Positions 30,299 through 38,523 of a DNA stretch of 64,000 nt are shown piece after piece (positions within the stretch are counted from its first letter, which is position 1; each line of letters starts with the position of its first letter). Where the stretch lies: positions 44,209 to 108,208 of the forward strand of contig DATAOI010000001.1 of assembly GCA_036265815.1 (NCBI GenBank), in the 5' to 3' direction. This DNA comes from Gemmatimonadales bacterium (GTDB taxonomy: Bacteria > Gemmatimonadota > Gemmatimonadetes > Gemmatimonadales > GWC2-71-9). A program made the translations under genes and the position numbers. The notes below the pieces were generated by a model. That model saw nothing but the letters and a program-made list of their open reading frames with translations, was not told the DNA's origin and did not search any database.

Positions 30299-31503
30299 GC
30301 CGGCCGGGGCTGGTGACACACCGGCGGCCCGTGGTCTGTCACCTCAGCACTGCCCATCCCGCGTTTGATACTCGGATCTTTCGCCGCGAATGTCGCTCGC
30401 TGGTCGAGGCGGGATACGACGTACATCTGGTGCTTCCTCACGACCGTGAGGAAGTGGTGGACGGGGTGCACATCATTCCGCTGCCCCAGCCCAGAGGAGC
30501 GTTCGCCCGGCGGACCCTCTGGCCACTGCTCGCCGCCCGGCGGGCGGCTGCGACGCGGGCCGAGCTCTATCACTTCCACGACCCCGAGCTGATGCCCGTC
30601 ATGCAGGCGCTGCATCACCTCACCGGAACTCCGGTCGTGTGGGATGCCCACGAGGTCTACACCGAGACCATCCCTCACTTCAACCAGCTCGGCTGGCGGC
30701 CCGCGAGCGTCGCGGCGGGCCGGCTGTTCGACCGCTACGAGCTCCTGGCGTGCCGGCGATCGTTCGCCGGCGTCGTCACCATCACCGACATGATGGCCGA
30801 CCGCTACCAGCGAGCGGCCATACGCACCGCTGTGGTGGGAAACTACGTGGAGGAGGAGCTGCTGGAGGAAGCCACGGACACCCGGCCGGTACGCTCCCAG
30901 CCCCCACTCGTGGTCACCACCGGGCTGCTCAACCGGGATCGGGGCATTTTCCTCATGGTCGATGCCTTTGCCAAGCTGCGGGCGAGGCGCCCTTGCCGGC
31001 TGGCGTTCTGGGGCTGGTTTCCACGGGAAGAGGACCGAGCCCAATTGGAGCGCGCGGTGGAGGAGCGGGGGTTGACCGGCGATGTGCTCATCGGCGGCCC
31101 CTATGCCCGCGACGAGCTGCTCGATCAGCTGCTTCCCACGGCATCCGTCGGCTGCGTGCTTCTGCTGGAGGCCAGCGATTTCAACGCGCTCGGCGTACCC
31201 AACCGGCTGACGGAGTACTGGGCCCGAAGGCTCCCGGTGGTCGCGAGCCGGGACACCAATGTGGCGCGGATGACGCTGGAGGTCGGGGCGGGACTGGTCA
31301 CCGACAACACCCCGGAGGGCCTGGCGGACTGCCTGGAGCAAATTCTGGCCGACCCCGCCACGATCCAGGCCATGGGCGAGCGGGGCCGCCGTGCCGTGCG
31401 CGAGCGGTACAACTGGAGCTCGGCGTTTTCCAACCTGCTGGCGCTCTACCAGGCGCTCCTGCCAGGTGCCCGGGGCAACGGGACTCCCGAGCGCACCGGC
31501 TGA
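30295..31503 (+). CDS. Glycosyltransferase, GT4 family
   Basis: A 402-residue GT-B glycosyltransferase. The N-terminal half has STAHPAFDTRIFRRECRSLVEAGYDVHLV and YHFHDPELMP; the C-terminal half has the donor-binding region ASDFNALGVPNRLTEYWARRLPVVASRDTNVARM, including the E-x7-E-like arrangement near N-R-L-T-E-Y-W. There is no signal peptide. It starts at GTG 30295, overlapping the methyltransferase stop. It is convergent with the isocitrate-lyase-like gene after 10 bases. Donor and acceptor sugars cannot be read from the sequence. Confidence 0.85.
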   Translation: MSRPGLVTHRRPVVCHLSTAHPAFDTRIFRRECRSLVEAGYDVHLVLPHDREEVVDGVHIIPLPQPRGAFARRTLWPLLAARRAAATRAELYHFHDPELMPVMQALHHLTGTPVVWDAHEVYTETIPHFNQLGWRPASVAAGRLFDRYELLACRRSFAGVVTITDMMADRYQRAAIRTAVVGNYVEEELLEEATDTRPVRSQPPLVVTTGLLNRDRGIFLMVDAFAKLRARRPCRLAFWGWFPREEDRAQLERAVEERGLTGDVLIGGPYARDELLDQLLPTASVGCVLLLEASDFNALGVPNRLTEYWARRLPVVASRDTNVARMTLEVGAGLVTDNTPEGLADCLEQILADPATIQAMGERGRRAVRERYNWSSAFSNLLALYQALLPGARGNGTPERTG

Positions 31504-31513
31504 GCCGAGCCGG

Positions 31514-32650
31514 CTACTTCTCCCCGCTCAGCACCTGTTCCAGAATCAGCCACCGGTTCATCCCGGCGAACTTCTGATGCATCTTGGTGCTGGGCGAGCC
31601 GCCCGCGGCCTCGTCCTCCTCGATCTGGAGATCGGCGAGCGCATCGAGACCGCTGCTGAGGAACTTGTTGAGACCCCTCTCCAGCGCCAGCCCCGCCGTG
31701 CGGAAATTGAAAAGGGTGGAGAACTGCAGCGTGAAGCCCAGATCGGCGAGCTGCTGATTGGTGATCAGCGTGCCGGCCTTCTTGGCCTTCCCGAAATACA
31801 GCGAGGGCGACAGGTTGAACCCCAACATCTGGTTGGGGTAATACTTGCGCACTCCCTCGGCGAACTCCTGCGGCTGGTCCAGCTCGGTATTGTTGAACTC
31901 CGGCCAGATCACGTCGACCCCCAGCTCGGCCGCCTCCCAGGCGTCCTCGACGGCCATCTTCACACCACCCGGCTCCTGATCGGGCAGGGCCCCGTCGATC
32001 GAGTCGGTCCGGGCGATGATCACCACGTCGACCCCGGTGGCTTGGGCCGCGGCCTTGATCGCCTTGAGCTTGGCCGTCCATTGCTTCCGCGGGACCAACA
32101 CCTTGCTTCGCTTCTGCTTGCCGACGTTCACGATGTGCCCGCAGGTGCGGTTCGCCGGATCCTGGTTCTCCAGGTGCACGCCGCCGGCACGCGCCCGGAT
32201 CAGCTCGGTGGCCAGGGTGAACGTCTGGGTTGGCCCGCCGAAGCCGGCCTCCATGTCCACGAACGCCGGCGGCGCGTCCAGGATCTCCTTGCCGTCGGTA
32301 TCGTAATAATGGGTGTTCCGCGCGCCCTCGACCCCCATCCACATCTCGTGCACCAGCTTGACCATGTCATGCGAGGCGTAGACGCCGATGTCGGGGAACA
32401 TGCTCTTGGTCGCGGCGAGCTGCCAGCCGCTGCCGTACAGCGCCTTGAAGCCGAGCCGAGTCATGATGGCCGCGGTGAAGGCATCGTAAGCGCCCGCGGT
32501 ATGGAGATAGCTCCCGGCCGCCTGCGCCTCACGCAGCAGGCGCCGGAGCTTGTCGGCTGGGACCTCGGTCTCCGGCGGAGCGAACAGCTTGCCGACGGCC
32601 GCGGCCGGAAAGACCGCGTCGGGGGACACGGGAGGGTTCGCAGTGGCCAT
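31514..32650 (-). CDS. Isocitrate lyase-like enzyme
   Basis: A 378-residue TIM-barrel lyase of the isocitrate lyase/PEP mutase superfamily. Isocitrate lyase cleaves isocitrate to glyoxylate and succinate in the glyoxylate shunt. It matches ICL in AFVDMEAGFGGPTQTF, GGVHLENQ, the catalytic T-C-G-H, VIIARTDS and the late NLSPS motif. It differs by R-T-C-G-H in place of K-K-C-G-H, by extra residues after that motif, and by being shorter than E. coli AceA (434). AAGGAG stands 8 bases before ATG. It lies on the opposite strand inside the polysaccharide locus. A related C-C lyase, such as a methylisocitrate lyase, is possible. Confidence 0.75.
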   Translation of the reverse strand: MATANPPVSPDAVFPAAAVGKLFAPPETEVPADKLRRLLREAQAAGSYLHTAGAYDAFTAAIMTRLGFKALYGSGWQLAATKSMFPDIGVYASHDMVKLVHEMWMGVEGARNTHYYDTDGKEILDAPPAFVDMEAGFGGPTQTFTLATELIRARAGGVHLENQDPANRTCGHIVNVGKQKRSKVLVPRKQWTAKLKAIKAAAQATGVDVVIIARTDSIDGALPDQEPGGVKMAVEDAWEAAELGVDVIWPEFNNTELDQPQEFAEGVRKYYPNQMLGFNLSPSLYFGKAKKAGTLITNQQLADLGFTLQFSTLFNFRTAGLALERGLNKFLSSGLDALADLQIEEDEAAGGSPSTKMHQKFAGMNRWLILEQVLSGEK

Positions 32651-32747
32651 GAACTTGTCTCCTTCCGGTGGATCGCGGCGCCACCGGGAGCAGGGTGCAC
32701 CGCCCGTCTCGGCCGGCCCGGCAGGAGAGGCGGCGAGAGCAAAGGTT

Positions 32748-32763
32748 TGTGAAACTATTCACA
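32748..32763. promoter_or_regulatory. Perfect CRP/FNR-type operator palindrome
   Basis: TGTGA-AACTAT-TCACA, a perfect 16-base palindrome that matches the CRP-family consensus TGTGA-N6-TCACA at all ten positions. It lies 98 bases before the isocitrate-lyase-like start (minus strand) and about 130 bases before ATG 32895 (plus strand). On the minus strand a TATCAT box (32769-32764) sits immediately upstream of the site. Confidence 0.6.
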
Positions 32764-32894
32764 TGATAGCGTGTCCGGCGGCTTCGCGCCAGCCCCGGTA
32801 CCCAGCCAGTGGCGCCACTGTCGCATTCCTGCGAACCCGGGCCACGCTTAGATTGGAGGCGATCCTACCCGAACCCGCACTCACCCCGAGATCC

Positions 32895-33956
32895 ATGTTC
32901 ATCACTAAGCCGTTCGTCAAGGATCGCAAAATTCGATTTGCCCTGGTGGGGTGTGGACGCATCTCGGCCAACCATTTCGATGCCCTCGAGCGTCATGCCG
33001 ACCGGGCCGAGCTGGTCGGGATCTGCGACATCGACCCCAACGCCCTGGAGCGGGCTCAGGAACGGACCGGAGCCCCCGCCTTCCGAACCATCGACGCCTT
33101 GCTCGCGGGAACGTCGGCCGACATCGTGATTCTGGCGACGCCGAGCGGGATTCACGCCGAGGAGGCGGTGCTGGTGGCGGCGGCGGGGCGGCACGTGATG
33201 ACCGAGAAGCCGATGGCCACCCGCTGGCAGGACGGAAAGCGCATGGTCCACGCCTGCGATCAGGCGGGTGTGCACCTCTTCGTGGTGAAGCAAAACCGCC
33301 GGAACGCGACCCTCCAGCTGCTCAAGCGGGCGGTGGACAAGCGGCGGTTCGGCCGGATCTACATGGTAAACATCAACGTCTTCTGGTCCCGGCCGCAGGC
33401 CTACTACGACAGCGCCGCCTGGCGGGGCACCTGGGAATTCGATGGCGGCGCCTTCATGAACCAGGCGAGCCACTACGTGGACCTGCTCGACTGGCTCATC
33501 GGGCCGGTGGAAAGCGTGCAGGCCTACACGGCCACCCTGGGCCGCAATATTCAGGTGGAGGACACCGGGGTCGTGAGCATTCGCTGGCGGACCGGCGCGC
33601 TGGGCTCGATGAATGTCACCATGCTCACTTATCCCAAGAATTACGAAGGCTCGATCACCATCATCGGAGAGAAAGGCACGGTCCGGATCGGCGGGGTGGC
33701 TGTCAACAAGATCGAGGCCTGGGAGTTCGCGGATGCCGATCCGGACGATGCCAGCGTGGAGCAGGCAAGCTACGAGACCACGTCGGTCTACGGCTTCGGG
33801 CATCCGCTCTACTACGATAACGTGATCAACTCGCTCCGGGGCGAGGCGACGCCCGACACCGACGGGCGGGAGGGCCTGCACTCGCTCGAGATCCTCATCG
33901 CCACCTATCTCTCCGCCCGGGACGGTGGTCGGGTCGCGCTTCCGCTTGAGTACTGA
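32895..33956 (+). CDS. wlbA: UDP-GlcNAc-uronate 3-dehydrogenase-like oxidoreductase (WlbA/WbpB type)
   Basis: A 353-residue Gfo/Idh/MocA oxidoreductase. The NAD-binding motif is ALVGCGRISANHFDAL near residue 15, then EKPMATRW with the catalytic Lys. The long stretch around KQNRRN, FGRIYMVNINVFW, RGTWEFDGGAFMNQASHYVD and LLDWLIGPVES is the hallmark of the WlbA/WbpB subfamily. Its members oxidise C3 of UDP-GlcNAc uronic acid in the route to 2,3-diamino uronic acids. The start is ATG 32895; the upstream frame is a shadow. A WecB-like epimerase follows, as in the wbp pathways. The exact substrate is inferred from family resemblance. Confidence 0.8.
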   Translation: MFITKPFVKDRKIRFALVGCGRISANHFDALERHADRAELVGICDIDPNALERAQERTGAPAFRTIDALLAGTSADIVILATPSGIHAEEAVLVAAAGRHVMTEKPMATRWQDGKRMVHACDQAGVHLFVVKQNRRNATLQLLKRAVDKRRFGRIYMVNINVFWSRPQAYYDSAAWRGTWEFDGGAFMNQASHYVDLLDWLIGPVESVQAYTATLGRNIQVEDTGVVSIRWRTGALGSMNVTMLTYPKNYEGSITIIGEKGTVRIGGVAVNKIEAWEFADADPDDASVEQASYETTSVYGFGHPLYYDNVINSLRGEATPDTDGREGLHSLEILIATYLSARDGGRVALPLEY

Positions 33957-34007
33957 CGGCCCGCCCAGCGGCGATCCGGTGCGGACCACACCCTCCCCCG
34001 TGATGCC

Positions 34008-35147
34008 GTGACCCTGACCGTGCTGCTGGTGGCCGGCGCACGTCCCAACTTCATGAAGGTGGCGCCGATCCTGGCCGCGCTGCGGGCGGCCGGTCACGCC
34101 GGCGTCCTGGTGCACACCGGCCAGCACTACGACGACCAGATGTCCGACGCGTTCTTTCGCGACCTCGGGTTGTCTCCACCAGATCACTACCTCGGGGTAG
34201 GCTCCGGCACTCACGCGCAGCAGACCGCTCGCGTGATGATGGGGTTCGAGCCGGTGCTGGTGTCCATCCGCCCCCACTGGGTGATCGTGGTCGGCGACGT
34301 CAACTCGACTCTGGCGTGCGCGCTCACGACCGCGAAGCTCAAGCGGGAGCTCGGCTGTCGGCTCGCGCATGTCGAGGCGGGCCTCCGGAGCGGTGACTGG
34401 GGCATGCCCGAGGAGGTCAACCGGGTGCTCACCGACCGGGTTTCCGACCTGCTCTTCACCCCGTCCCATGACGCCTTGCCGAACCTTCTGGCGGAGGGAA
34501 TTTCACCGGAGCGTGTGGTGTTCGTCGGCAACGTGATGATCGATGCCGTATTCTCCCACTTGGCCGCCGCGCAGGCGCTGGCGGTGCCGGCCCGGCTCGG
34601 GCTCGCTCGCGAAGGCTATGTCCTCGCCACCTTGCACCGGCCCTCCAACGTCGATCAGCCGGTGACGCTGCGCGTGGTGCTCGAGGCTCTGGTCGAGGTA
34701 TCTGACAGGCTGCCGGTCGTCCTGCCGCTGCACCCGCGCACCCGGGCCAACATCGAGGCGTTCCGGCTGGACGACCTGGCTCGCCCGCTGCGGACCTGTC
34801 CACCGCTGGGCTACACCGAGATGCTCTCACTGAGCGAAGCCGCCGCGGTGGTGCTGACCGATTCAGGCGGTCTACAGGAGGAGACCACGGCGCTCGGGGT
34901 GCCCTGCGTGACCCTCCGCCAGGTGACCGAGCGGCCGGTGACCGTGGAACGTGGCACCAATCGCATGGCGCCCTGGCCGCTCACGGTCTCGGGTGTGGTG
35001 CGCTCGTTCGAAGCCGCGCTGGCATCCGGCCGGCCGGGTGTGGGAGCGCGATGCCCGGAAGGCTGGGACGGCCACGCGGCGGAACGTGTGGTGGAGGCGC
35101 TGGTAGCATCGCCCCTCGGTGCGCGCCGGGAGGGAGTCGCCGGATGA
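34008..35147 (+). CDS. wecB: UDP-N-acetylglucosamine 2-epimerase family protein (WecB/WbpI-like), copy 1
   Basis: A 379-residue GT-B-fold epimerase that inverts C2 of UDP-GlcNAc or a UDP-diacetamido uronate. Motifs: GARPNFMKVAPIL, HTGQHYD, VVGDVNSTLACAL, HVEAGLRSGDWGMPEEVNR, TLHRPSNVD, PLHPRT, LTDSGGLQEET and GVPCVTLRQVTERPVTVERGTN. It starts at GTG 34008 because the nearby ATG 34002 runs into a stop after two codons. It ends in an ATGA overlap. Proximity to the WlbA-type gene suggests a WbpI-like substrate. The second copy at 55026 is clearly different in sequence. Confidence 0.88.
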   Translation: MTLTVLLVAGARPNFMKVAPILAALRAAGHAGVLVHTGQHYDDQMSDAFFRDLGLSPPDHYLGVGSGTHAQQTARVMMGFEPVLVSIRPHWVIVVGDVNSTLACALTTAKLKRELGCRLAHVEAGLRSGDWGMPEEVNRVLTDRVSDLLFTPSHDALPNLLAEGISPERVVFVGNVMIDAVFSHLAAAQALAVPARLGLAREGYVLATLHRPSNVDQPVTLRVVLEALVEVSDRLPVVLPLHPRTRANIEAFRLDDLARPLRTCPPLGYTEMLSLSEAAAVVLTDSGGLQEETTALGVPCVTLRQVTERPVTVERGTNRMAPWPLTVSGVVRSFEAALASGRPGVGARCPEGWDGHAAERVVEALVASPLGARREGVAG

Positions 35148-36412
35148 CGACTTCCTCGCCGCCGAGCACGCCGACCCGGACCATTGCTCTGCTGGAGACC
35201 CACATCGACCGGCTGGTCAACTGGCTGGAGCGGAACGGCTGGAGCGGCTGGGACCCGTACGATCTCTGGGATCATCGGCTCGGCCTCTGGGCCCTCGCCG
35301 GCGGGAGCTTCCCCCGGCGAGCCGTGGCGAGCGCCCTCTCACGCCTCGATGTGCTGTTCCCGCTGGGCCTGAGACGCCTGGTCGGCGCTCGCCCGGAGGT
35401 CAACGCCAAGGCGATGGGTCTCTTCGCCGCCGCATTCCTGGATCTCGAATCGATGGAAGGCGCGCCGCGCCGTCTCCGCGGGGCTCCGGCTGCGGATCAG
35501 TGCTTCGACTGGCTCGAGTCCCATCGGGTCACATCGGGGCAGGGCACCGGTTGGGGATATCCCTTTGACTGGCGCGCCCGGGTGCTGATTCCGCGGAACA
35601 CCCCCAATGTGGTCACCTCCGCCTTCGTCGGCGACGCCTATTGGCTGCGCTACCGCCGCCGGGGCGACCCCGCCGCGTTACGACGCTGCGAGGAGGTCTG
35701 CCGATTCATTCTGGACAGTCTCAACCGCAGCGTCCCCGAAGCCGACGGAGCGTTCTGCTTCTCCTACACTCCGGTGGACCGCTTCCAGGTCCATAACGCG
35801 AACCTGCTGGCCGCGGAGTTCCTGGTCCGAATCGGCGGGGAGGTGCGTCGGGAGGAGTGGATGCAGACCGGACTCAATGCCGCGCGCTTCGCGCTCCGCG
35901 AGCTCCGGGAAGACGGAACCCTCAACTACTGGTCCGCGGCACAGAGCTCGGGTCTGCAGCAGGACCTCTATCACTCGGGGTTCGAGATCCGCATGCTCGA
36001 CTCGATCGCGCGCTGCACCGGCCGGGAGGAATTCCGTCGGGCCGCTGATCGTTACTTCGAGACCTGGTTGCGGAAGTACTTCGCGATCGACGGAACCCCG
36101 CTGATGAGCCCGGCCCGGCCCGGCACGGTGGAAGTCCACAGCTGCGCCGAGGCGCTGCTCTGTGCCGCGCAGCTTGCGGGGCGGCCGGGACTGGCCGTGG
36201 CCGACCTGCCGTCTCACCTGGCGCGGAGCCTGAGCGCGGCGGCGCGTTACCTCTGGGTCTCCACCACGCGCGAGGCCGGCTACTTCGCCTCCGCCAGCCG
36301 TCGCTCCTTCGGCTTCCGGCTCCGCACCACGGTTCCATTCATCCGCTGGGGTCAGGCCTGGATGCTCCGCGCCATGGCCAGCGCGCGCCTGGGACTGCAG
36401 GCCGAGCGGTGA
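35144..36412 (+). CDS. VpsJ-like (alpha/alpha) toroid polysaccharide protein
   Basis: A 422-residue soluble protein with the helical-hairpin pattern of an (alpha/alpha)6 toroid. Segments such as WDPYDLWDHRLGLWAL, GTGWGYPFDWRARVLIPRNTPNVVTSAFVGDAYW and FQVHNANLLAAEFLV resemble VpsJ-type proteins of exopolysaccharide loci. The fold is shared by epimerases, hydrolases and lyases, but the catalytic activity is unknown. ATG 35144 overlaps the epimerase stop and follows GGGAGGGAG. The end overlaps the bi-domain oxidoreductase gene by GTGA, so the two gene products may act on the same sugar. Confidence 0.65.
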   Translation: MTTSSPPSTPTRTIALLETHIDRLVNWLERNGWSGWDPYDLWDHRLGLWALAGGSFPRRAVASALSRLDVLFPLGLRRLVGARPEVNAKAMGLFAAAFLDLESMEGAPRRLRGAPAADQCFDWLESHRVTSGQGTGWGYPFDWRARVLIPRNTPNVVTSAFVGDAYWLRYRRRGDPAALRRCEEVCRFILDSLNRSVPEADGAFCFSYTPVDRFQVHNANLLAAEFLVRIGGEVRREEWMQTGLNAARFALRELREDGTLNYWSAAQSSGLQQDLYHSGFEIRMLDSIARCTGREEFRRAADRYFETWLRKYFAIDGTPLMSPARPGTVEVHSCAEALLCAAQLAGRPGLAVADLPSHLARSLSAAARYLWVSTTREAGYFASASRRSFGFRLRTTVPFIRWGQAWMLRAMASARLGLQAER

Positions 36413-38523
36413 AACAGGTCTTCCTCAACGCCCGCCAGGTCGCCGAAGTGGTCGAGGTCGATGTGCCTCGCTGCGGACCACGCGAGGTCCTGATCGCGGT
36501 CGGTGCGTCGCTCATCAGCACCGGGACGGAAACGGCCGGCTACGGCGCCGGCGGGCTGCTCGCGCGCGGCGTGCGGAACCCGTCGTCGCTCGGCCGCTTG
36601 GCGGAGAGCCTCCGGTCCGAGGGACTGGAGGCGACCGGCCGGAAGCTCGTTGCCAAGACTCAGGAACGCACCGCGCTGGGCTACAGCGGGGCCGGGCTCG
36701 TGGCTGCGGTGGGGGATGAGGTGCGCTCGGTCGGCCCGGGTGACCGGGTGGCGTACGCCGGGGCGGTCCATGCCGAATACGTCGCGGTGGACCAGCAGCT
36801 CGTCGCGCCGGTTCCGGAAGGAGTGAGCCTGGATGCTGCGGCCTTCGGCGCAGTCGGATGTATCGCGCTGCACGGGGTCAGGCTGGGAGAGCCGACCCTC
36901 GGTGAGACTGCCGCGGTGGTGGGTCTCGGTCTGGTGGGTCTCCTCGCCGCCCAGTGCGCGCGCGCGTCGGGCCTGCGCGTCATCGGGGTCGAGCCGATCG
37001 CCGCCCGGCGGCGCCTGGCACGCGATCTTGGATTCGATCACGTGCTCGACCCCGCTGCCGAGGAGGACCTGGGGCGCACGGTGCTGGCACTCACCGGCGG
37101 TCTCGGAGCCGACGTGGTCTATCTCTGCGCCGCGCTCCGGGACAGCGAGGTGACCAACCAGTCGTTGGGTTACGCGCGCGACCGAGCCCGGATCGTGATG
37201 ATCGGTGATATGGGACTCTCGCTCGAACGAGGGCCGCTCTTCGGCAAGGAGCTCGAGCTCACCGTGAGCCGCTCCTACGGCCCCGGCCGCTACGATCCCG
37301 CCTACGAGCGGCGCGGCCTCGACTACCCCGTCGGCTATGTGCGCTGGACCGAGGGCCGCAATCTCGTTCAGGTCATGACCATGCTTCGGGACGGGACGCT
37401 CTCGGTCGAGCCGATGATCTCTGCCCGGGTCCCGATCGCGGAGGCGGAGAGGGCCTACCGGGACCTGGTCGAGACTCCGGACACGGCCCTGGCCGCGGTG
37501 CTGCTGTATCCGACCAAGCCGCTCGAGGCTCCGCGTCCAGCTCCCGTTCGCCGGAAGGCCACCGTCGCCAAAGCCGGCGAGCTCCGGATCGGCGTGATCG
37601 GGGCGGGCTCGTTCGTCGAGGCCAATCTGCTTCCCCACCTCTCCGGTCTTGGCGCGCGGCTGCACGCCGTGGCCAACAGGGGGTCGACGGCATTTTCCCG
37701 GCTGGACGCGGTCTACCGGCCGGCGCTGCTGACGACGCACCCATCGGAGCTCCTGGCCGACCCCGCGGTGGACGCGGTGATCATCGGCACCCGGCACGAT
37801 TCCCACGCCCGGCTGGCGATCCAGTCGCTGGCGGCGGGGAAGGCCGTGCACCTGGAAAAACCGCTCGCGCTCACCCTGGCCGACGCCGAGGCGGTCGAAG
37901 CGGCGGTGATACGGGAGGGCGGAATGCTGACGATCGGCTTCAATCGCCGGCTCGCGCCGCTCACCCTTGCCTTGCGCGAGGCGCTCGCTACGGCCGGACA
38001 GCCGCGGCAGTTTCTCTATCGGGTGAATGCCCCCCTCCTGCCGGTGGGGCACTGGTCGCTCGATCCGCTGGAAGGGGGCGGACGCCTCATCGGCGAAGGC
38101 TGTCACTTCATCGATCTGGTCTGCTACCTGGCCGACAGCGAGGTGACGGACGTGAGCGGAGGCTTTCTCGGCGGCGCGGCCCAGGCATCGGCCGCGCAAG
38201 ACAATTTCGCTCTGTCACTGCGATTCCAGAACGGGGACTTGGCCACCGTGGTGTACTCGGGCCAGGGGAACGCCGGGCTTGCCAAGGAGCGACTGGAGGT
38301 CTTCGCCGGAGGGAAGGCGTTCGTGCTGGACGAGTTTTCGCGGCTCTCCGCCCACGGTGCGCGCAGCTCCGCCCCGGCGCTCTCCAAGCCGGACAAGGGG
38401 TTTCGCGCGCACCTCGCCAACTTCTTTGCCGCGGTTCGCGGCCAGGAGCCGCTGCTGACCACGGCGCACGACGGGGTACGAGTGGCCCGCATCATCGATC
38501 GCTTCGTGCATGTCGGCCGGTAA
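36409..38523 (+). CDS. Bi-domain oxidoreductase: zinc-type dehydrogenase fused to Gfo/Idh
   Basis: A 704-residue fusion. Residues 1-370 form a medium-chain alcohol dehydrogenase-like domain (GYSGAGLVAAVGDEV, GAVGCIALHGV, VVGLGLVGLLAAQCA at about residue 167). Residues 390-704 form a Gfo/Idh/MocA domain (LRIGVIGAGSFVEANLLPHLS at about 392, GTRHDSHARLAIQSLAAGKAVHLEKPLALT, GEGCHFIDL). The zinc ligands of the MDR half are not obvious. Such fusions recur in surface-polysaccharide clusters and may convert a nucleotide sugar in two redox steps, but no reaction is established. It starts at GTG 36409 and overlaps the flippase gene by 14 bases. Confidence 0.8.
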   Translation: MKQVFLNARQVAEVVEVDVPRCGPREVLIAVGASLISTGTETAGYGAGGLLARGVRNPSSLGRLAESLRSEGLEATGRKLVAKTQERTALGYSGAGLVAAVGDEVRSVGPGDRVAYAGAVHAEYVAVDQQLVAPVPEGVSLDAAAFGAVGCIALHGVRLGEPTLGETAAVVGLGLVGLLAAQCARASGLRVIGVEPIAARRRLARDLGFDHVLDPAAEEDLGRTVLALTGGLGADVVYLCAALRDSEVTNQSLGYARDRARIVMIGDMGLSLERGPLFGKELELTVSRSYGPGRYDPAYERRGLDYPVGYVRWTEGRNLVQVMTMLRDGTLSVEPMISARVPIAEAERAYRDLVETPDTALAAVLLYPTKPLEAPRPAPVRRKATVAKAGELRIGVIGAGSFVEANLLPHLSGLGARLHAVANRGSTAFSRLDAVYRPALLTTHPSELLADPAVDAVIIGTRHDSHARLAIQSLAAGKAVHLEKPLALTLADAEAVEAAVIREGGMLTIGFNRRLAPLTLALREALATAGQPRQFLYRVNAPLLPVGHWSLDPLEGGGRLIGEGCHFIDLVCYLADSEVTDVSGGFLGGAAQASAAQDNFALSLRFQNGDLATVVYSGQGNAGLAKERLEVFAGGKAFVLDEFSRLSAHGARSSAPALSKPDKGFRAHLANFFAAVRGQEPLLTTAHDGVRVARIIDRFVHVGR

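Noticed and set aside
31514..32650. PEP mutase for a phosphonate-decorated polysaccharide
   Set aside because: PEP mutase shares the fold and occurs in polysaccharide loci, but the Cys in C-G-H and the N-L-S-P-S motif favour isocitrate lyase, and no phosphonopyruvate decarboxylase is nearby.
31391..32752. 453-residue open frame antisense to the isocitrate-lyase-like gene
   Set aside because: The opposite strand encodes a clear enzyme with a good ribosome-binding site; this frame is its shadow.
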